Assembly: GCA_028583405.1 (NCBI GenBank)
Contig: CM053256.1
Coordinates: 23,533,325 to 23,597,324, forward strand
Source: Pogonophryne albipinna
Lineage: Eukaryota > Chordata > Actinopteri > Perciformes > Artedidraconidae
DNA: 64,000 bases
Direction: 5' to 3'
A program made the translations under genes and the position numbers. The notes beneath the pieces were generated by a model. It saw only the letters and a program-made list of their open reading frames with translations, had not been told where the DNA came from and searched no databases. Each line of letters opens with the position of its first letter. The stretch's first letter is position 1. This document shows positions 25,701 to 34,700 of the stretch, in pieces.

Positions 25701-28700
25701 TTCTCGTTCTTTTGAGCTCACTTTCAGTCATGCAGAGTGCATCACTCGTGCATCACTCGTGCAGAGAAAGACTATTAAAAGAGAATGGAGATCAATCCTA
25801 TGTCTGCAGAGTGCTACACTTTAACTGAAGCAGCCGTCTGAGGAAAGTGTCTATACTGTTGATATGAATGTGAATCAAATTTGCCCAGCTAGAGATGATT
25901 TTATTTGAAATGATTTAATTCGGATAATCTGGTGGCTAAGAATTCTGTTATCCAGACGTACTTGATATATATACTGTATACTTTTTTTGTTTTAGTAGTA
26001 AGTTGGTCTATGTGTTTGACCTTTTTCTGTATATTTTATATTGTGTATTCTACTATTGATATGTATACTCTTTATTTTTACATTATTTTAACTCGTGTGC
26101 AATGTCTTGTAAAGATTTTTTAAATAATATTTTATAGGGATGTAACGATACCAAAAACTCACGGTACGATAATATCGCGATAACAAGTCCACGGTACGGT
26201 ATTTATCGCGATATTGAATAATAAAGGGGGGAAAAAAATTAAAACAAATTTTTCAATACAATTTTTTTTTACTCGGAAAATGTTTCTTTATTAAATAATA
26301 AATCTGATTTGTACAGCATTTTAGTAGGATAGCAGTATTGTCAAAAACAAAGTGACAGTAACAGACTGGAACAAGAAAACCAGTGTTTTTGTACCTATAG
26401 TACTACCAAACAAAGTAGGCATTTTCTTTGTGCCACTGCATCTCACAAATAAACAAGGACATTTAATAATCAGACCCTGCAATAAAATAAATCAAGTTTC
26501 ACTTTAGTTTTTCAAGTAACTCAACTCACTAGTCACTCACTCAGCATCATCAGACAGGTTTTTAGGAATATGAGAATGTCCACATTTCCAGGTATTTATA
26601 AGCTGGGATGTTTGGGCATTTACAATATCCCCTGCTCTGGAAAAAACTCTCTCGCTTGGTACTGATGTTGCTGGGACAGCAGTGGTCGCGTTAACCGAAT
26701 TTTTTTTTTTTAACAATGACGGAAAAATCTGAAAGCAGTTTGTCATTTTGACAGATTAGAACAAACTCGGAACAGCGCCAACGTTTCCCCGCAGCGAGGC
26801 TCTGGTGTTATGCCGTGTTATGCATGCCCTCCAAAAGGAAATGATATAGTTTCCAAACCGTACTTTGCCGTACAGATCAATACATGTCTGGGAGGTTTTG
26901 CTTTACGCTGTGCGCGCTCCCGCGAGGTGCATCATGCACACACGGCATAACACCGCCCCCCCCGTTGACAGTTCACAAGCGTGCTCTCTCGTGAATTGTA
27001 CACGCTATTTTATAAAGCCGTGGAGGGCGGGAGTTTATAAACCAAAGAGTAACCGCCCTTACGGGACGCTGTAATAAGTAAAGCGAACGCACCCGCAAGG
27101 ACACCTGGCCTCCTATTGGTTGAGGGATTTTGACAGGATTGTTGCACAAAAGTTTCGAGCGCGCACAGAATAAATCTGAGAGCAGAACAAATCTGTAAGC
27201 AGCAATATATCTGAGTGCAAGCGTACAGTTTGAGCAGAAGCAGAGCAAAGTGCAAGCAGGCACTATTTGAGTGCGAGGACAGGGTTTGAGGGAAATAAAT
27301 ACATAAAGTATGCTCTCAAATTTAAATACCACGCTCTTGAATAAAGATAGGGAATAACCCCCATATAAATACGATGTCCTTTTGTGTTCTGTTGTTTTAT
27401 GTTCATGTTGTAACCTACTTGCTGCCATGTTGGACAGGTCTCTCTTGAAAAAGAGATCGATGATCTCAATGGGACCATCTGGTTAAATAAAGGTTTAAAA
27501 AAGTGTTTTAAAAAAAATATTATTTTTTTTTAAAAACTTTTTTTTTTTATCGCGGTAGATTTTGTCAGTCTCACGACGGTATTGGGACGTTTATTTACCG
27601 CGATACCGCGATATTCGGTATATCGTTACATCCCTAATATTTTATGACGTTATATTTTGATTACTAACTTTTTTAGAAGTAAATCCCTCTTAAACACATT
27701 AATGTATGACTACACCATTTTAAACCAAAGCAAATTCCTCGTATGGGAAAACCTGCTAAGCAATAACCCTGATTTGATTCTGACATGCTGCTCCAACAAA
27801 ACCATTTTGTCCAATCAGGCGGCATTAAATATATCTTATCTAATCATCTCAAATAAACACCTTGAATAAAAATGTACTTTTTTAGGAATTTGGAACTTTT
27901 GGAAACCTTTGAATCTTGCCCGTCCTCTGAGTCAACAGGTGCCTCTTCCACAGTGAGAGTGTCTTCACAGCTGCTGTCTCTGGCGAGGAGGAGGAAGGTG
28001 TCTCCCAGCAGACAGTCATCGGCTCGGGGCAGCAGCTTCTTAGCGAAGGGGTCGGGGTGGCAGCACCAGTCGTCCACGATGGAGTTCCAGTTGCCGTTAG
28101 GGAGAGGAAGAACTCGCTTGAACACTCTGAAGAAGAGGGGGAAACAAATAAAACAATTACTTTCCATCTTTGTCAAGTGATGTTTGGAAATGACATCAAT
28201 TAGCTGTTTCTGTTGTGAGAGCTGATATTACTTAATAAGCAAAGAGTTCCCTAATGGCCGGAGATGATTAAAAACACAAGAAGGAAACCTGAGGAAAGTA
28301 TCCATATTACACCAGAGACATACTCACAATATCTTATAATGGGATTATTTTGTTAGGATATTTTTTTAATCTCCCAATTATATAATAAAAGTATTGAAAG
28401 CAGCTGTTGTTTTGCATCTCAACAGTGAGGCAGAACCAGCTGTAAACATGGAGCAAGGGCCGTCTTAAATGAGCAATTCAGCATCACTGTCTCGAGAGGT
28501 ACTAATACACCACTGCATGTGTTGTAATATACACAAGTTTACATACTTATTGTTGTCTATTGTACAATGTGCAAACGTTTACTCCGGGTTCTTTGTTTTG
28601 ATATAATATGTTGTATTTATCCTTTTATTGCACATTTCTCATTTAACTTTTTATGTTTATATGAATCAATTTCTTCTATTTTAGTTTATTTATCCTTTTA

Positions 28701-31700
28701 TTTCACATTTTGACTTTTTACATTTATATAAATATATTATTTGTATTTTATTCTAAAATAGAGCAGCTGTTGCAAAACCTAATTTCCACATAGGATAAAT
28801 CAAGTATTCTGATTAAACATAACATTAACATATTATTAGCACCTAACAAAGTTGCGATTACTAACACATATTTTAATTTGAATTATGAAGCATTTTTTGA
28901 AGACTTGTTTTTGCCCACCTCATGAGTTTAGGTCCAAGATGTACCCTCTGTTTTGGTGTCCATTTCCTGAAGGAAGAACCTGGCTTCATAGCTGCTAAAT
29001 GCAGGTAGTGAACACATGGTTGAAAGAACTACAGCTTTTGTTGGAAATTAAAACGGCTGCTCTGTGCGACTGTAACAAAGTCGATGAGAGCCGTGAGACT
29101 GAACCAAAACATTGAAGCCTAACGCCAAAACAATGAGCTACTAGACCCTAATGAGCAACCAATCAGATAACAGCTGTATGAAGCGATGTAAGCTAGCAAG
29201 AGAGGTAACCAAGGCTCTGCGCCAAACCTCGCGGTGAGCAAGGAGCCTCACTACTAGCCACTTTGCGTAACAGTGGTGGGAGCGTCTTTGTAGTTGAGCG
29301 GATGCGGCCCTCTACCCCCCATTATTAAGCTAAATTAAGATGCCAAATAACCTATATTTAAAAAAGATGAGAAGTGCTGCTACTGTATGATAGGATACTT
29401 TTTTGTAATCATTCCAGTAAAGCACTTGGTATGCATTGTTGTAGGCTATACTGAGAAACCTTTTAGAGGGTACTTAGATGGTTGCAGTGAATACCTGTTG
29501 GCAGGAAACTAATGGAGCCTTATTTCTCTTAAATTGTACTGTTAAAAGGTCCCCTATTTGACTCTTATTATAGGTCTCAGATATATACAAAACACGTCTC
29601 TGAAGTGTTTGGCTGAAATGCCAAACAGGTAGCATGCTATAAACCCCTCTGTTTCAGCTCATTTTCAGTTTGTATACAGATGGATCAGGACAAAAAGTGA
29701 GAGAATCATTTGTTCCTGAAACTTTCCAAATCTCTCAGAGGGGACACATGTTTCTGTATAAAAGACATGACAAATGGGCTGTTGCATAATAGGTGACCTT
29801 TAAGAGAAAACATGAGAGAAACCTAATCTAAATCTGCTCTGAGTGTATATGCTGAATGATGAATCTGACTCGATCATAAAGAGGAGGCGTTTGGCCTTAT
29901 TGCTTATTTAACATTAAAACTATATTTTTCTTGTCTTGGTAGAAGTGCTCTTATTACTCCTATTCTTTTCTCTAACCCAAACATAATAAAACATTCTAAT
30001 TAAATTGTGGGTAAGAACAAAATAAGAGGAAATGGGTTCTTAAATTGCTTCCTTCATGAGACCAAATGTAAGAATGGATCATGAGGCCTCATATTGTTAA
30101 AATGATTCATTTTATCCCACTGCTACTGACATTTATACTTGGCCAGGCCCTTGTTGAAAGCAACAACAAAAAAACATTTTAGTGGGTTATTGCTATCACC
30201 AGGGGCAGAGGGTCTCTTTAATACCTATTGCAATTTCCAGCATGTTACATTGCTGACCAGAGAGAGCTACAAGCGGAGAGCTAAAAACACAATACCACTG
30301 ACCGGCTGAACCGCCTCAAGGTAAGAAACACAATTGTTTTTTAACGAGTAGGCGCCGTTTACGTCACACTGACTCGACGACGCTAACCCAGTCAGGATGA
30401 GGGCTCCGCTCCGGCTTCATCCATCATTTTTTCTCCTCTTCCTATGGAGAGGGGGGGGGGGTTTAAATAAAAATCCATTTCCGCTGATGCTTGCCCGTGT
30501 GCTCATCACCTGTCCTCCAGCAGCCTGGTCATGCAGCCCTGGCAGTGGAAGCAATAAGTCTCTTTGGCCCGGAGTGTCTCCATCACGTTGTCAGAAGCCT
30601 CTGTGAAGGGGACACAAACACAAACAAATAAACGAGTTGTGAAAGGGCGGTACAAGAGAGCAGAGAATCGATTCCATTCTGGGTGGTTTGGATCGAAAGC
30701 GGGCAATCCATCTGATATAGGGAATGGGAATGTGACGACGTAATCAACGAAAAATCATCCATCTTTGGAGGATACAAGTGAATGCATCCTAATCATCTTA
30801 ACCTGTACGGCTGGAGAGGAAGCGTGACTTTTAACCTTTTTTCTCCACTTTAGATTTGATTGTTTTCAAACCTTAACAAGTCAAAACAGCATCTTACATG
30901 TACATGCCCAAAAAAGGAAACGCAATAATACATGATAAGTGGACATTATTGTAGCACTCAGTTAGCATAATATTAGCTATCTTAGCTCTGTCCGGATGAC
31001 TATAGATAGACTTGAAGGTCCTGTATCCCCCCCCGTTTGTTAACTTGATGTGAGCCTTTTTTTAATTTAAATTGCAGATGGGTGTAGACATCCATCTTGA
31101 TGCAAACATCAGTTACAGTGAACAGTCCGTTCTTCTCTTAAACGGACAGATGTCATTCATTTACTTTAATGTTACCGTTGTTATATTTCGTGCTTACTTT
31201 ATTCATTTTGGATGGAAGGCCACTGACGGATGACTGGAGACAGCTGATACCGCTGCTATTCTCCACAGATGCCGCGGCGCCCCAGAATGCACTGCGGTAC
31301 CCATTCCCTATTGACAGATTTGTCATTGACAGGCTTAGCTGTAACTGTTTCTTGCACCGGGACACAAAAAAAGCTGACGTTTGGGGATATTATGCAACGA
31401 CTCAAGGGACACTTTTCAAGATCAAAGCAAAACTTAAAAGAAAATATTCTCATGACTCTGGTGATCTGTCGCCTGTGTGCCATTACATTGGGGACCCGTA
31501 GAGCAAAATGTACACCTTCACTCTCTCATATGACCAAGTGACTCATCTCCAATTAATTCTGAAAAGAGCTTTAAATAGCTACTAAAAGAGCTGGCACAAA
31601 GGAGTCGAACAGAGCCTGGGGAGGAGACACGTGACTGGGTGTGATTCCTGGACGTTACCTTCCTCCGTGCTCGGCTTGACATTGATGCGCAGCCTGAAAT

Positions 31701-34700
31701 GCAGCTCCTCTCCGCAGGATTCTCCCGCGGATGTTGGGAAGCAGGATCCTGGCTTGAAGGTGACGCCTGCAGGCAGAGTGAGGCTCAGCTCGCCTCTGGG
31801 AGTGAACACGAGGAGAGAAGAATATTCACCCGACACCACCACGTCTGCAGGACTTCTGGCCACATCTTTCCTGGAGAGCAGATGGGAGAAGATGCTTTAA
31901 AGGTCCCCTATTATACTGTTTTTCATCAATATAGGTCTCAGATATATACAAACATGTCTCTGAAGTGTTTGGCTCCAAACAGATCATTGCAGCATCCCAT
32001 AATCCCCTCTGTTTCAGCCCTGTTTCAAAAGTGCTGATTCTCTGTCTATTACTTTAGATGAAAATAAGGAGCCCCTCCCCACGCCCCTCTGAGATATATT
32101 TGGTTAAAAAGAACACAATGGTGCTCTAGGAGGAGATTCAGGGGATAAGGTGGGGGGGGGGGTTACCTTGGTTGGTGATTGGCTAATGGTTACACAATCC
32201 AAAAAAATCGTTATGACATCATTAAGTGGCCAAAATCTGATCAGCTCATTTGCAGACAGGTTTTTATATAAATGGATCAGGACAGAAAGAGAGAGAACTT
32301 TCGGAATCTCTTTCCACAGCGGGGACACATGTTGATGTATAAAAGACATGAAAAAGTGGATGTTGCACAATAGGTGACCTTTAAAAATGCACACAGGAAA
32401 CAAGAAATAGACACAAATTATAAATATTTTTCCTTGCCAACAGTTAGATAAGAAGATCATAACTTCTCGCGTATGTACGTTAAAGGTGGGGTAGGTAATT
32501 TTGGAGAAACCAGCTTGAGTGCGCTAGAATTTGAAAATACACAGCCGGTAGAAATCTGCCACTTCCTTACAGAGCCCCTCCTCCAACACACACGAACGCG
32601 CACATGACCAATGAGGGCACGAGATAAGTTTGTGCACAGATGGAAGGCTGACAGGCAGGTAGGCCATCCAGTTATTTTAGCCGGGCCGGCTCAGATGATT
32701 GGTCGTGCTTTTTACAGTACTACGGATGACATTTTTTTATGTATTTTTTGTCAAAGCATTTAAGATATTCATTGCTATCGGGGTGTTAAGAGCATTCCAT
32801 GGAACATAACAAAAAGTGTATCTCAAGCCGGATTCTCAAACTTACCTACCCCACCTTTAAGTATAAGCCAGGAAATAATTAGCTCAGCCTAAAGAGATAA
32901 TTCACCTCCAAAATAAGCATTTGCACATATTATTTACTTATATTCAACTCAAAGCTCGAATTCAAAGGAAATGTGTTTTTCTGGCACGCCTCCAAAGTGA
33001 AAGAGCAATGAAAAACTGAGAAAATGTATGCATTGACGTAAATGTTCAACAATAGCAAAATGATATAAAAACATCCATCTACAAACTCTCACAGAACGTG
33101 TGCAGTGTAATGCAAGTCTCATTTATCTAGTAGTCTAATGCTCACTACTTCAAAAACACTCAAACCTTACAATTTAAAACAGGTTCATGCTAATGTTGTT
33201 ATCTTGGAAGAGAGCCAGCTAACTGTTTCCAAGCTTTTTGTTAAGCTATGCTAACAGCCTGCTGTCTGCAGAGAGACATCAGAGTGCCTTCAGTCTTTGA
33301 ATCCAACTTTCAGAAAGACACAAAATAAACAGATTTCCAGAATTATTCAATCATTCTTTTAACAATTCAGTAAACACTATGTTCGGAGCTCTCGTTAGTC
33401 TTAAGTATTAGAAGCTGGAGAATATTGTAGTTACTTGATGCATAAGTCAACGAGTCACAACACTTGGCTACATACCATAATGAATATGTATTAACATTAT
33501 AATAAGATATTTATCTGCAGTCTATGTCCCGCACTAAAGTCTGACACATAATGACTTTATTGAGACCTTGACGAATAACAGATCTTCCTGTGTGATATTG
33601 TATGTTGCAAAACCAAAAACCTCTTTCAAAAGGTGAATAGATCATACAAAAATAGTATATAATAGATAACGCTATACAATTATGAATAGCATCCCTGACC
33701 TCCTGCTGAGTGCTGCTGTCTCAGTTAAAGAGGTCATGAATAATAAGTGAGTTCATGAAGACCACTAGCTGAGAGAAGCACTGATTTAACTAAGAGAAAG
33801 TGTTTATAGGGCTGTCTTTTGTTTACATTGTCGGTTTCCTTTTTATATCTTACGCCATAACTAAGATCAATAGTGTGTTTGGAGGGAGTGCTGCACAATT
33901 TAAATAACTAATTGTGATTATTATAACTGATAGAAAGATTTTTCTGAGGGAATCTGTAGAGATTTTGTAGAAGTCTGTAGAATACTGTTTGCAGCCAGGA
34001 CTTCTCTGCAGCTTCCTAATATCACAATCTTTCATTCAGAATGATATTTTCACATATTTTGCCTATATCAAATATTACACTCACAGCCATTTGGATATTG
34101 CACGAGTCCACTTCGTAAATTCGATAACATTTTGATTAGTTGGAGTCCTAGTTGGATGCCTTTATTTCATCTCCTTTTGTGTGACATGTTTAGCTCTACA
34201 ATTTCTGGTCCCTCATGTAGTTCAGAACTATAGAACATTAGATAGACATGCAGTGGTATGGAGGTAGAATACGATTTCTCCCACTGTGCAGCTATTTACA
34301 GACTAGAGTCCTCTCTCCTCTGTAAATACAGGAGAGGAGAGGACCAGGGCTGATTCTGCTGCCGTCACATCTCAATGACTCCAGCTAGTGGTGTTATAGG
34401 AGTCCTACATCCTCTGCATGCAAGCAGAGGTGCTTTTTTATCAAAGAAAACAAATCACTCTGTCTGATCTTCGCAGCTCTATGTTACAGATTTAAAGGGG
34501 GGGTAGGTAAGTTTCAGAAACCGGCTCGAGTGCACTAAAATTTGAAAGTACACAGCCGAAAAGAATCCGCCCCTTCCTTCAGACTTCCTTACAGAGCACC
34601 TCCTCCAACACACATGAACGCGCACATGACTTAGGTTGGCTATATAGTTCAGGGGAATTGTAAACCATACAAAACCTGTCCAAGAGAAAAAGAGCGACCA

